Assembly (NCBI GenBank): GCA_963682175.1
Contig: OY821789.1
Location: 32,742,188-32,806,187 of the forward strand
Origin: Triglochin maritima
Taxonomy: Eukaryota; Streptophyta; Magnoliopsida; Alismatales; Juncaginaceae
Reading direction: 5' to 3'
Length of the DNA stretch: 64,000 nt
The notes beneath the pieces were generated by a model. It saw only the letters and a list, made by a program, of their open reading frames with translations, was not told the DNA's origin and did no database searches. Positions within the stretch are counted from its first letter, which is position 1, and every line of letters starts with the position of its first letter. Shown here in pieces: positions 36,227 through 53,605 of the stretch. The translations under genes were made by a program, and so were the position numbers.

Positions 36227-36775
36227 CAGGGGCGAAACTTTGTGTCAGAAATCTGTCAATCTGACCGACTCCATATTCGAAATCAAAAGATTTATCTGAG
36301 AGAAAAAAAATTGCAACCGAATTTGTATTCGGATATAAACATCCGGAAAAAAACGAATATTGATATTAGTACATCCAATTCGAATAATATTTGTTTTGTA
36401 TTTTATATGCATGTATAAATAAAAATAATAATATATAAAGCATATATGAATTAAATTATCTTATTTATATTATGTTTAATATTTTTTCATGTAGGAAAAA
36501 AATAAAGGGATTAGATTTATTCTTGTTTAGTAGTATTACCTGAAAACGAGATTCAATCCAAAAATATTTTCAAGTCTATTCAGATTTTTTAACGAATTCG
36601 AATATCTTAATTCAGAATGAATTTTGAACTTGGTTCGGATCCGAATCCAACAGATACGAATTCGGATCCTTCCCTCATAAATCCGATCGAATTCGAATTC
36701 GAATATAATTAAAAAAACAAATTCGAATTCGGATACAGACACATTCGCTTTGTATCTGTTCCGTTTTCACCCTTA
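36227..36775. mobile_element. hAT-type MITE with perfect 8-bp target duplication
   Basis: The left end is CAGGGGCGAAACTTTG. The right end on the other strand is TAAGGGTGAAAACGGAAC. The flanks are an exact 8-bp duplication ggtgggag (36219-36226 and 36776-36783). The 549-bp interior is AT-rich and non-coding; its right half is a dense run of gaattc and ttcgaa steps, which makes it strongly self-complementary. The size, the ends and the 8-bp duplication fit a non-autonomous hAT element. Confidence 0.85.
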
Positions 36776-36783
36776 GGTGGGAG

Positions 36784-38080
36784 TTGGTGAAAACTGAAAA
36801 GAATGAGTCAAGAAATCACAAGCTTGAGTAGACACTTGTCTGGATCGGTCGACCAGTCCATAATCGGTCATTTGATTGTTACCTCAGAATTCTGACAGTA
36901 TATAGTTTGGTTGACCGATAAAGAGGAGGTCGTCTGATTTCAATGTTTTAGTAAAGATTGGTCAAGTTTGTCCATCGTCAAATGGCCGTCGTCCAGGGAC
37001 GAATTGGTCGTTTGTATCTCAGAAACCTGTCTTTAGTGCCAACAACTCTATTTTATATATATGTTGAGAATCCAACAGCTCTATTGTCGTATGGATCAGT
37101 TCGTTGTTCGGACGAATAAAAAGACAATCGAACATCGACAGATACGTAACCAATCGTCTGAAATGGACAATCAAATTAGTAGACTCCAAGTCAAGAGAAA
37201 TGTTACGTTAGGAGTCAAAATCCATCAACCAACCAAAGTGGGGAGCGATGGTCGAATTTGGACTAGAACCGTATCTTAATGTTAAAGTTCATGTAATGAT
37301 CTTGTGGACTCAACAAATGAAAAATTACTAGTCTTGATCAAAACTTGGCTACATATATTGAGTCTTTATAATCTCGATCAACCTATAACTTTATTTGCAC
37401 AAACACAACTATATATGTAATGCATGAAACATGTTTGACGAATTTGATTGACTATCTAATATTAAGATGAATATGAGCCAATTGAATCATGTATTAAGAT
37501 TAGTTGTTAATAATCATCAAAATTAAACTAGATTAAGGTCCAAGAACAAACAATAACCATTAAATTTGATTAACCATAAAATCAAATATTTTGGTGAGGC
37601 AAAGAAATGCATGCATGATTTGATGAATCACCATTTGTCGATCAAACTGACATCATTAACTCTTCTTACATGGATATTAATATATTATGTTACAGCAATG
37701 CACTTCTTACATGGATATTGTTATTATCACAACACCAGTTTTGGTGAAAATAGCATAATTTAGTAATAACAATTATTTAATTGTTATAATACCAGACTAA
37801 AGAAACAATTTAGAGTTGGCACACAAAAGCAAGATTGTTGTTATCACAATTCACAACACCCAATTTCTACAAAAAAAGTATAAAAAAGTTTTTCACTTAA
37901 TAATAACAGTGGTAATATTAACAAAAATATAATAAATTTTTGACATAAAAAATAGTAATAACTATACAATTATAATAATAATAATAATAATAGCTATGGC
38001 AATAACAATTATTATTGTAATACTAATGAAACGCCAGATTTGAAATGACAACGTCCTTCCCACCTTTCTCTCTTTCTCTC
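36784..38080. other. Intergenic, upstream of MAP65
   Basis: Positions 36830-37010 hold several ggtcgacc or ggttgacc-like sites (for example cggtcgacc at 36847) that recall the palindrome cluster at 55698-55998. About 37970-37995 is an (ATA)n microsatellite. Near 38098-38122 there are (TTTATA)n-like repeats. No gene is visible. Confidence 0.45.
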
Positions 38081-38081
38081 G

Positions 38082-38091
38082 ACCGTTACTC
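38082..38091 (-). promoter_or_regulatory. Possible MSA-like element (AACGG core) of MAP65
   Basis: On the minus strand the sequence reads agtaacggtc, which contains the AACGG core of the mitosis-specific activator element bound by three-repeat MYB factors in G2/M plant genes. It lies about 180 bp before the MAP65 start codon. One core match can arise by chance. Confidence 0.3.
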
Positions 38092-38266
38092 TCATTTCTT
38101 TTATTTATATTTATATTTATATTTCTCTCTCACTTTTCTCCATTTCACCTTCTCCCCTCTCCTGTCGATCCCGAATCCACCACGCAAACCCTTGTTTTTC
38201 CTTCAAAGATCGGATCTTTTTCGTGTTCCACTTCGGCCCTCCGATTACCGCTCTCGATTGCGCACT

Positions 38267-41200
38267 ATGGCGTCGTCAGGTTTCGAGATCTTTCTTTTCT
38301 GTGTTTTCTGGTGATTTGAACGTGGATTTTGGATTTTCCAGCTGGGATTGCTTGAATTTCGATTTGGGTCTGCGATTAATGTGGCTTTTGTCGGATTTGA
38401 AGTTAGAACCCTTGTTTTGTTTGGTGGGTCCCACTGTTGTTTTGATTTCTAATTGGGGATTTTGGTTGGATTAGGGTTTTGTTTTGTTTTTTTAATATAA
38501 TTTAATTGCTGTTCTTTCTGCTGTGAAGCCAAAGATTCTTGTTTTGTGTTGACTTAAGGGGCTTAACTTAATGGGCAATTTATTGGTGGTTTGATTTTCT
38601 TTTTCTTTTTTTGAACTTGTTTCATGATGTTGGCTTATGAATTTTTGCATATGTTTAAGAAATAAGAATTTATAGATAAGGAATAAATCATGGATAAATC
38701 CAAGTAACCTATGTTGCAGTACTGAATCAAAATTTTCTTTGGTATTTGTGAGTTTCTGCTTTTGGTTGGCTTCTTCTGGCCTCCTGGATTTGGTTACATT
38801 CTTCTTTATTTTGTTGAATTAGTCTCTAGGATTGGATTGATGTGCTTTTATCTTAATGGATGATTGCATTTAGGATCAAACTTTATATATTGCAATAAGT
38901 GTCTTAATGGATTGATGCATGTAAATTAATGAAAAGGAAATTGAAGTTCTTTGTAATGATTGTTCTTTTTGAAATAACTCCGCTGTGGCTTTAAAATTCA
39001 GTTGATTTTGTGATCATGTAATTCATCTAATTAATTGTGTGTATATACTTGATATATGAGTTTTTAGTTACTGGACGTAATATTCAACGGTCAATGAAAT
39101 TTTGTGCCTATAGCTTTCTGAAACATAAGTCGTGCCCATTGGTTCATGAACAAGCTTGAATTCTAACAACATGCGGCCTAAGCCCGAGCAACGAGGCTCC
39201 ACTCATTTTGTATGATTTTTTTCCCTATATTAATGCTATGTTCTGAAAAACATTTAATGAGTATGATTCTTGAATGGATGGTATTGTATGAGAGCTCCAA
39301 CTCAAGTCGTGCTTGAATTATCATTCTAAGAAATCATTACTTTCTTCAGCTCTGAGGAGTAGCTTCTCCTGCCTCTCTCAAGGTCAACTATTGCAGATGG
39401 AAACAACTTGTGGATCACTTCTACATGAGTTGCAAGTTCGTTTGGGATAACCGTTAACTATTGCATTTCCTCTCTTTTTCTTGATTTAAGTTAATCACTC
39501 AATTTGAGTTTTCTGCAGATAATATGGGATGAAGTTGGAGAAAGCGATTCGGACAGAGACAAGATGTTACTTGAACTTGAACAAGAGTGTATGGAGGTGT
39601 ACAGGAGAAAGGTCGACCAGGCGAACAAATCTAGAGCTCAGCTGCGTCGAGCTATTGCCGATGCAGAAGCGGAACTTGCTATCATTTGCTCGACAATTGG
39701 CGAACCACCAATCCATGTCAGGCAGGTAATATCACAGTATTTTACTATTTTGGTATCTATTATTATCTACGAAAAAACTTAAGTAATAAGATGGCTCCAC
39801 ATTGCCAGTCCAATCAGAAATCGCACAACTTGAAGGAGGAGCTTAGGGCGATATTGCCTCAATTAGAGGAAATGCAGGAAAAAAAGAACAACCGTCGGAA
39901 CCAATTTGTGGAAATTGAGCAGCAATTAAAGAAGATCCGATGCGAGATTGGCTCTGGAGAATACAACTCGAATGAAAAGGTTCTGAATGAATATGATCTT
40001 TCATTGAGGAAGCTCGAAGAATTACACAAAAATCTAGAAGTACTACAACAGGAAAAGGTTGGAAATTGAAACTTTTTATTAAAAAAAGTGAAGCTAACTT
40101 TTGAGATTTCTGTGCTAACAAGTAGACATCCGTGGTTTCGTACTCAACAGGCTTTACGCCTAAACCATGTACTCGACCACCTCAACACTTTGAAGTCTCA
40201 CTGTTTGGTACTTGGGATCGATTTCAACCAAACTGTCAGAGAGATAAATCCAACTTTGGATAACTGTGAGAATTCAAAGAGTATCAGTGATGAAACTATC
40301 GGAAAGTTGGCTGCTGCAACCGAGAAACTACGAGATGTTAAATTGCAAAGAATGCAAAAGGTATGGTCTGATTTTCTCTGTCGTATTTAATCCCCTAGGT
40401 CTCCATTTAAGTTGTTTTAAATCTTTTTTGCAGCTGCAAGACTTAACAACATCCATGTTGGAACTCTGGACCTTGATGGACACGCCTGTCGAAGAGCAGC
40501 AGCAGTTCCAGAGTGTCACCTGCAATATCGCTGCTTCGGAACATGAAATAACCGAACCAAACACGTTATCTTTGGATTTTATTAACCATGTGAGTTTGTA
40601 AATCTTATAGAAGAACCAATGAGTCTTCTTGACATCCATCACTTTGACAATATCGATATCATACAGGTGGAAGCAGAAGTTTTGAGGTTGGATTATCTTA
40701 AATCGAGCAAAATGAAGGAACTGGTCATGAAGAAGTCTGAGTTGGAGGAACTTCGGCGAAAGACTCACTTAGTTTCAGAACCAGATTCTGAAATAGAAGT
40801 TGCTGTAGAAGCCATTGAATCCGGTATTTTGCTATTTGCATTTGCGAGATCATAATAATATTATATATTGAATAATTGAACATTACATATAGCTTTCAAG
40901 TACTGATAAATTACGAATTGGGTGGCACAGAGCACTTAGCAATTTTAGGCTAAAGAACTCTTACTTTAATTACATGAAAACATTGATATACAATGTTATC
41001 TAATTTTTGTAATACTAATGCAACAAGCAGAAATTCAGATTTTGCTTGATTCCAATTTTCTTAACACCAAATTCACAATTGTCCGACACTATTTATTTAA
41101 CTTTTAGGCTTAGTCGTCCCACTGGTAGTAGTAGTAGTAGTCCTACCCAACATATAATGACTGAAAACGACTTAAAGTGGTTAATTAAATGAGTTGGTGG

Positions 41201-42684
41201 TTGATGGTTGATGATTTTGGTTCTAAAGTACTAAATGATGCAGGTGCTATAGATCCTTCACTGGTGTTGGAACAGATAGAAGTCCAAATTTCGAACGTGA
41301 AGGACAAAGCTTTTGACAGGAAGGACATTCTCGAGAAGGTTGAGAAGTGGTTGGCCGCTTGCGGTGAAGAATCCTGGCTCGAGGAATTCAGCAGGGTGCG
41401 CTATATATTGAGAAAATTTTCTTCTGCACATAAAGTTCTTTTCTTTCAGATATTCAAGAAACTATTATGTCTTCACAGAATGATAACCGTTTTGGTGCTC
41501 TAAGAGGAGGTCACCTAGCACTGAAGCGTGCCGAGAAAGCGCGTGTCATCGTAAACAAACTTCCCGGTACGAGAAATCCAAATGTTATCTGATTTCTTTT
41601 TTTTTACCTCAACTTCTGTTTTAGTAACTCAAATGCGCTTGTGAACAGCTATGGTTGATGCTTTGATCTCCAAAACTAGAGAGTGGCAGAAAGAGAGAAG
41701 CATGAGTTTCAAATACGATGGTGTATGTATGAATGCACTTTGAGTTATAGTTTGTTCTCTTTAGGAAGTCAACTCTCTCATTGAATTTCTTGATTCGTTT
41801 TCAGATTCTACTTCTTTCCATGCTTGAAGAGTACACCTTTATGAAGGAGGAAAAAGAGCAAGAAAGGCGTAGGCAAAGAGTACGATTTTATCGCACTTTT
41901 TATATATACTATACTGGCAATGAACTTATCGACATCAGCGATAAATTGTCGAGGTGGTTGTTAATTGCAGGATCAAAAGAAGCTCCAGGGTCAGCTAATG
42001 ACCGAGCATGAAATGCTCTTCGGATCAAAGCCAAGCCCCTTGAAATCGCCAAGCGCCAAAAAGGGTCCCCAACCGTCCATGGGAGGAACCCAGAGTAGCA
42101 CGAAAAAAGGACCCAGACCTTCCATGGGAGGCAGCCAAAGCTGCGATAGAAGGCGTACACTAGCTGGACCAATGTCATGCATTTCAAATTCAGATTTATC
42201 TGAATCAACAAAAGCCACTCGTTCCACTCGAAAAGCCAATCAAGCTCAATCTTCTGGTTACAGTTAACTCTTAAAGAAACTACATTTCTCTCATAAACAA
42301 ACTTGTTCTTACAGAACAGTTTTTGTTGTTTTTCTTTTAATCTCAGGTAGCAGAGAACTCAATGAAGCTACTGTATCGGCTAAAAGACTTTCTTTTAGTA
42401 GTTCTTCAGACAGGCACGACGTTATGAGGAAACCACTCACTCCGATATTCGCAATATCCTCACCTGCTACAACACCATCCAAAAACAATAACTCTGATTC
42501 CATTGGTAATGCCAATTCCAACTCAAATTCAGCTACTGATGATGAGAACATGACACCATTGGCAATGCAAACGCCCAAGACCCCTTACACTGTGGTAATG
42601 CCAATGACGGTGTCGACGACCTCTGCAGTGGCTCCACGCGCTATCGAAACGCGGGTCGTTGGGGAAGACAGAGTACTCCTTTGA
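38267..42684 (+). CDS. MAP65-3: 65-kDa microtubule-associated protein, MAP65-3 type
   Basis: A 698-residue protein that cross-links antiparallel microtubules in the phragmoplast at cytokinesis (PRC1/Ase1 family). Exons: 38267-38279, 39350-39435, 39519-39725, 39809-40057, 40151-40360, 40434-40589, 40667-40823, 41244-41395, 41479-41566, 41649-41722, 41805-41879, 41971-42262, 42347-42684. The 13-base first exon is supported because splicing it gives [10 protein letters not shown]...[12 protein letters not shown], which resembles the MAP65-3 N-terminus. Signatures: [39 protein letters not shown]-free junction at [30 protein letters not shown], and DQKKLQGQL before the basic, disordered tail. Exon 12 has an internal repeat ([10 protein letters not shown] and [10 protein letters not shown]). 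Near the C-terminus the frame is shifted relative to the conserved EYSFEERR motif (see findings). Confidence 0.9.
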
Positions 42685-43951
42685 AGAGAGAAGAGCTGGT
42701 TTCAGCTTAGCGAGATAGTAACGGTTGGTGTAAGTCAATGGCATTGGGCTAAATTGAAAAGCTTGTTGTATTCCACTTTTTTTTAGTTTGTTTTGGTGGA
42801 TTCAGAAGAAACTATGTTGTTGTTTCATACTGTGTTGGTCAATTCTTTGTGACATTTGATTGCTGAATGTGTCAATTTTTTGTGATATATATGGACTTTG
42901 TATAATGACATTTTATGTACTTTTTCCGAAGCAAGAAAGTTGGGTGTTTGGTTAACAACTTAAAAAGAGAAATTGAGAGAAGATAAGAAAGTTAGATTTT
43001 CTCTTGTTTGGATAACAACTTAAGGAGAGAAATGAAAAGAAATGAAGAGAAATCATCTTATACAAATGGACCCTCAACTTTCTTTACTAAAATAGAGAGA
43101 AATGGAGAGAAAATTGAAATTTGTCTATTCTTCCCAAAATACCCCGAAATGAAATAACATGATTAAAATGAGGAAAAAAATCAAAAAAATTGAAAAATTT
43201 GAAAAATATGTACCGTACAAACTTATTTGACAAAATATGCATATTGAAAATAGCACATGAGCTGCTGTTTTTATTTCCAAATGAAAACGACACCACTGGT
43301 GGTCTTTTCTCAAAATCTTCCAAATCCGTTTTTTTTCATTTTTGCTCCCCCTCTCTCCGGCGATTTCAAGTATTTTTAGACTTTTCTTGCTAAGATTTTG
43401 CTTTATTAGTTTGTATTTGTGTGCATTTGATTGATTTGGTTTAGTTTGGATTTGTTTGGTTTGAATTTGTTTGATTTGGATTAGATTGATTGGTATTTGG
43501 TTGATGAGTTTACCTTGTTTTGATTAATTAATCTTGTGTGGATGATATTATATTGTTATGATTAATTAATCTTGTGGGGATTTGATGGGTTGATTAATGA
43601 ATCAATTAATCTTTAAAGTCTCAATTTAATGTAGAATAACTGTAGTTGTTGAAATTTTGTTGATTGTGAATAATGTATGAAATTTGTTTGGATTGTATTA
43701 TTTAAACCAAATAGTACGTAATTATTTTCTTTGTTAATTATATTTCAACAATTTCCAAAATGTCGACTTCACACGAACGCTCATGTTGACCCTTCAGTGT
43801 TAGTAATACAGAAAGATCATAGATCATCTTCGATTCTCGAAAATATAAGTATCTTGATTTTTAATGTCAAAATTCAATGCTCAACACGGGTCTACAGTAC
43901 TGAAAACTTTCAATTGAGGCCGCGAATGACCAGAAAATTCTTTGAAACTAC

Positions 43952-44345
43952 TCAATGTTGTGATTTATCTTGTGTCTGAATCTCGACCACAGTGTCGGGG
44001 TAAATGGTGCAAATATTAGACATAAAGCGTCTTAAATTACGATAAAATGTCTCATCAACTCCATATACTTGTTCCAATGCTTTTTTGCGGGCGTACCGAA
44101 CTTTGTCATACTTGATATCTATGAAGTAATGAGTCTTCACTAAAGCTTGAATTTCTGCAGGAGTAATAGTTATGTTTGTTCGAATGGTGGCAATAATCAT
44201 GTTAGAAATTAAACCGGCATCACATTGCAAGTGGTCATGCAAAAGGCCCTCGTTACTACAGGTGTGTTCAAACATGTACTTCTTAACTTGAAAACATTTT
44301 TTGCTCTGACTGTAAGAGACATGTATCCTCCATTCACACTATTTT
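43952..44345 (-). pseudogene. Mutator transposase N-terminal fragment
   Basis: On the minus strand the pieces read CEWRIHVSYSQSKKCFQVKK, then HTCSNEGLLHDHLQCDAGLI, then a stretch with KALEQVYG and YPDTVVEIQT. This is the zinc-binding and linker region that precedes the DDE core in plant MULE transposases. The expected DDE core does not follow: the remaining 550 bp before the inverted repeat is non-coding. The element is therefore a deletion derivative. Minus-strand frames at 44548-44922 probably belong to the upstream part of the same gene. Confidence 0.72.
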
Positions 44346-45520
44346 TCAAACAACCAACTGTAAATCTTTTTGACTCAGACGTTAACACTTTGAATTAGAC
44401 ACTTTTTCGCAAATGTCATTCATTCAACAAATCTTTTTTTGTTGAGAAAGTTATATGCAACCAAGAACTTCGTCTATCTTCGAAATTATTGTATTCAGTG
44501 TACGCAGCAATACGCCTATCGACATTTCCAATGATTGAATCTTTAATTCAGTTCTCGTCAGGCTCTATGTCTGGCAAGTGCCTCAAATCTGGTATTACTG
44601 GCAATGACAGTAATTCATTACTAACGATGGTTTCATGTACGTTGTCATCAGGTTTTCGATTCACTGCGTCTTTCATATGATGAAACGTGTTCTGCAGCTC
44701 CGGAAGTAGGGTTGAATCTACATCAACAATGTCTATCTCCTCACCATCCATCTGACAATCTACACACATCATCATATGTCTCGTCACTTTCTGCATCTTC
44801 AATCTGTCTTCCTTGATAATGTAATTGAACCGTGTCTGCTTCATAATTACTAATATCAACTGGTGTGTGCTCATACGGTACAAAATAGTACTGAGAAACT
44901 GCCGACGACAGACCTGCTTCATATTGGTTATATGTTCGTGTCATTTGTTGATTTTGGTGTACAGTAGTATAGTGTTTGGGTTGTTTCTGAAAAACAATAC
45001 AATCGTATTCATGAAGTTAAATAAAGATAGCGTCGTAGTCGTGCTCTGATCATCAAAAACATCAACATATGTATATTTTTGATACGATGGTCATTTGTAG
45101 GTTAACTTCAGATCAAACTCTCATTCTCGGAAAACACAAACTCGACAAAATTATTTCATAAAGATCTTCATATCACATTTCAGTATTAACACTAAACATC
45201 TATCTGTAACCACCTTCATATTCTGGTAACCCATCTACGAATGTAACAATTCCATCGAAAAAAATCATAACCAATCCGGTACCGAAGCTCGTTACTTCGA
45301 GTGTAGAAATCTACATTTCGTACATGAACATAACAAGAATACATTAACTATACATGCATTGTATTTCATGTCAAAATCAAAAAAAAAATCAAAAAACAAA
45401 ATGAAAACCAAATATCAACAGTGATTGTCGCCGGAGAAAGGGACTAATACGGAGTGGGGGGAAATTGGGTGTGGGAGAAGGAAGATGGTGGTTGGTCAAC
45501 CTCATTTAAGACCAAGGAAG

Positions 45521-45640
45521 ATGTCGTTTTTCCTTTGGTTAAAAACAACATCACGGATGTCGTTTTCATTTGGAGATAAAAACGGCAGTTGAGGTGCCGT
45601 TTTCACTTAATGAAAACGACATTGAAGTTGTCGTTTTCAA
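45521..45640. repeat. Run of consecutive short hairpins in the MULE right end
   Basis: The motif tgtcgtttt and its complement aaaacgaca (or close variants) alternate several times within 120 bp, forming successive stem-loops; for example aaaacggca-gttgagg-tgccgtttt, and tgaaaacgaca followed shortly by tgtcgttttca. The left inverted repeat of the same element has one such site only, so the right end has expanded. Confidence 0.7.
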
Positions 45641-45847
45641 TGTGCATATTTTGCCAAATAAGTTTCTGCGACGTTTTTTTTTTGTTTTTTTTGCTACATT
45701 TTATTTTCTTTTCTCTTCTAACTTATTTGTATACAAACAGAAGAAGATAAACATTATTTCTTTTCTCTTCTATTCATTTCTTTTCTCTACTTTTCTCTCC
45801 TTTATTGTTATCCAAACACACCGTTAAGGAAATTAAAACCATGTATG

Positions 45848-46003
45848 TAGGGGTGAGCAACCGGCCAGACCCAAACCGGTTGGGTTCGGTCCAGTCCGGA
45901 ACCAGTTTTTTTACCTTAATTTTTTTATAAGAAAAAAATCTGGACCGGTCCGGACCGAAACCGAATTTGCTCCGGACCCCGGACCGGTCCTTGCTCTCCC
46001 CTA
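45848..46003. mobile_element. hAT-type MITE, 156 bp
   Basis: The left end is TAGGGGTGAGCAACCGG and the right end on the other strand is TAGGGGAGAGCAAGGACCGG. The flanks catgtatg (45840-45847) and cacgtatg (46004-46011) are a target duplication matching at 7 of 8 bases. The interior is nearly palindromic, with aaccggttgg and ggaccggtcc blocks around an AT-rich centre. The element lies only 25 bp from the end of the Mutator-like element. Confidence 0.85.
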
Positions 46004-46011
46004 CACGTATG

Positions 46012-46972
46012 GTTGATTATAGTTGGACTGAAACTGTGTTTAGGGAACCTAATTATGTCGATGTTTCACTGCAAAATTTAGGTAATCAAATTTGTATTAC
46101 GCATTCCAGTCAGTTAATCTTTAGATCATAGACCAGGCTGGTTGATCGTAATCAAAAGTGAGATGTAAATTGATTATAACTTTAATTACATTTCATTGTT
46201 TATTAGAAAAACTAAATCCAATTACAAAAGTGATATAATTGGTTGGAATTTGGTACATTTGGTTGTAAAGTTGAGATTTGATAGCCTCGATATTTTTCTT
46301 TTAGTATTTTTGAAGATAAATACAGAATGTGCAATTGTATTAAGATTAGTATATGGAGGACCAGAAAGGGAACAAAAATGAAAATTTAGTCCAAATATAT
46401 TGAACTCAAAAGTCAAAACAATGCATACCTGCTCATAATCAAAGCTTAAATATAAAACCATCCACATAACACTAAAAAAAATCTACAATCCACCACCTCC
46501 TTGGCTCATAATCTAAAATGCAGTAACATAGAGAACGAAAACTGTAGCATGAAACCCAACATCTAATCTAATAAAAATAATGATCATGCCAAAATGCCAA
46601 GAAACACGAGTTCTATCCAGGCAAGATGATGAATGGCGGCAGCGAATAGCGAAAAGGGAGAGCATCACCAGTTACCTGCTAGACTTTGTATTTGCAAACA
46701 AACCAAATAAACCAGAAAAGTACACAAACATACTAATTATTTCAATGCCGTAGCACTAATTCTCGAATAATGGCAGAGGATGTTTATGGGTCAAAACTAA
46801 TAATTAATTTAATAATAGTCTTAAAAAATATATGTAGGACAATTTTAAGCATTTCTTCAGTTATCAAAGGATTGGTGGTCGATATTTTTCCATACGGAAG
46901 ACGTTCTCATTACCCTTCTGAGAAGTAGCAGTGCTTGCGAGTCTTTGGACAGGATTCTGACATCGTGTGGTT
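46012..46972. other. Intergenic, 3' side of the CK2 beta gene
   Basis: This is AT-rich DNA with the presumed CK2 beta 3' untranslated region on the minus strand at its right end. I see no other feature. Confidence 0.45.
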
Positions 46973-52467
<5,495 letters not shown>

Positions 52468-53359
52468 GGTCGAACCCTAGGGTTTCGGATTTCAGATTTG
52501 GGGGGATCGGCCGGACGGACGGGAAACCCTAGGTTGGAGAATTGGGGACTTTTACACTACTGCTTTCGCCCTCATCAGTAGGAGAGAGAGGAAAGGGAAT
52601 GTCCGCTACTTTTTCTATTCTTTTCTTTTTTGGTTTTGGGGGAATTTTTTGTTTTCTCCATTACTTTTCGGATTGCAATTTGGTTGGGTCTTTATTAGAG
52701 GAGGATGTCTAACTCCGCTCCTACCTCGAAATTCAACATTGGTTTTACTCGAAAAAAACTCGATCTCGGTTAAGCTTGACAATAAAAGTTCTTGATGAGA
52801 CTATTGAAACAGGTATATTTCATCTCCAATACACTCTAATCTGATCCGACACGGTTCCGTGTGTTTGTGTTTTGATTTGGGTTGTTAGAGAATTGACATG
52901 ATTATGACTATGGTTGATGCAAATCGGTCCAAATCAGGAATATTTAACTATTGGTTTTATTTGGTAAAATGAAATCCACAGCTACAAGTTAGAATAATTC
53001 TGCAGAAAAATGTCCTGACAATGTAACTTTTGAGTTTTTTAATTTGGACTGTTAAACTTCGTCCGTAAATTACTTAAATCGTTCGCGTCAATTACCGTTT
53101 TACCATTTCTCTCATTTTTATTTATTTCTACTCCCAATAGGCTCTCCTCTTTTCATACTACAACAAAAAAATAACCATGAAAAATAAAATCAGAGTACGA
53201 ATATGAGGGTGGCAGCCCATGCGGGAAACGCTAGTCCTCCCCTCCGCAAAGCGCACTCCCTCTGCTCACTCGCTTTACGGACATTTTTTTATTTTGACAC
53301 CCTATTATTGTACTCTGGATATTGATTCGTTTACCTGTTTATTTACGTTTGTATTTTTT
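52468..53359. other. CK2 beta leader and upstream region
   Basis: Just upstream of the start codon the DNA contains gaaccctagggtttcgg (about 52472-52488) and aaaccctagg (about 52524), that is telo-box motifs common in promoters and leaders of plant housekeeping genes. Further right I see no gene; GC-richer sequence around 53200-53280 is unexplained. Confidence 0.45.
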
Positions 53360-53605
53360 TCCATTTCGTCACCACCGAATTTTTACAACGGAACTTGAAA
53401 TAATTTGAAATAACACACCGTATAAATTCAAGATTTTTTTTAAAAAGACGTCTGGTAAAAACGCCTCTCCCCCATGGAGGAGGCGTCCTAGCCAGACGTT
53501 CTGATTTTTTTATGGGACATAATTGGTATTAAATGAATTATGAATGACAAAATGTAATTAAGACGAGTGATTTTAGTAAAACTCGGCCGACGTTTAACAA
53601 TTCCC
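53360..53605 (-). mobile_element. Truncated fragment of the OTU-carrying MULE family
   Basis: Positions 53365-53605 align, in the same order, with 58990-59490 of the larger copy. First comes the start of transposase exon 2 (gtcaccaccgaatttttacaacggaac against atcaccaccgaaatcttccaacggaac), then a short GACGCC-type palindrome block, then terminal sequence ending in cgacgttta. Most of the intron repeats and the whole transposase body are missing. Confidence 0.6.

Larger units (their letters stand above)
42942..45822. mobile_element. Mutator-like element with long inverted repeats
   Basis: The left end gggtgtttggttaacaac and the right end (other strand) ggtgtgtttggataacaa open inverted repeats that can be followed inwards for roughly 400 bp. 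Further matching pairs are acttatttgacaaaatatgc at 43220 against its complement near 45650, and ctctccggcga at 43355 against its complement near 45430. The interior carries a minus-strand Mutator transposase N-terminal remnant. I could not find a matching 9-11 bp target duplication; only gtt is shared at both flanks. The family call rests on the protein remnant and the long inverted repeats. Confidence 0.75.

Noticed and set aside
38045..38314. 89-codon frame overlapping the MAP65 start
   Set aside because: It is in another frame across the leader and first intron; the spliced MAP65 start at 38267 explains the region better.
39397..39435. Second ATG (METTCGSLL) as the MAP65 start
   Set aside because: Possible, but splicing of the 13-base first exon gives an open frame into it and an N-terminus resembling MAP65-3, so the upstream start is preferred.
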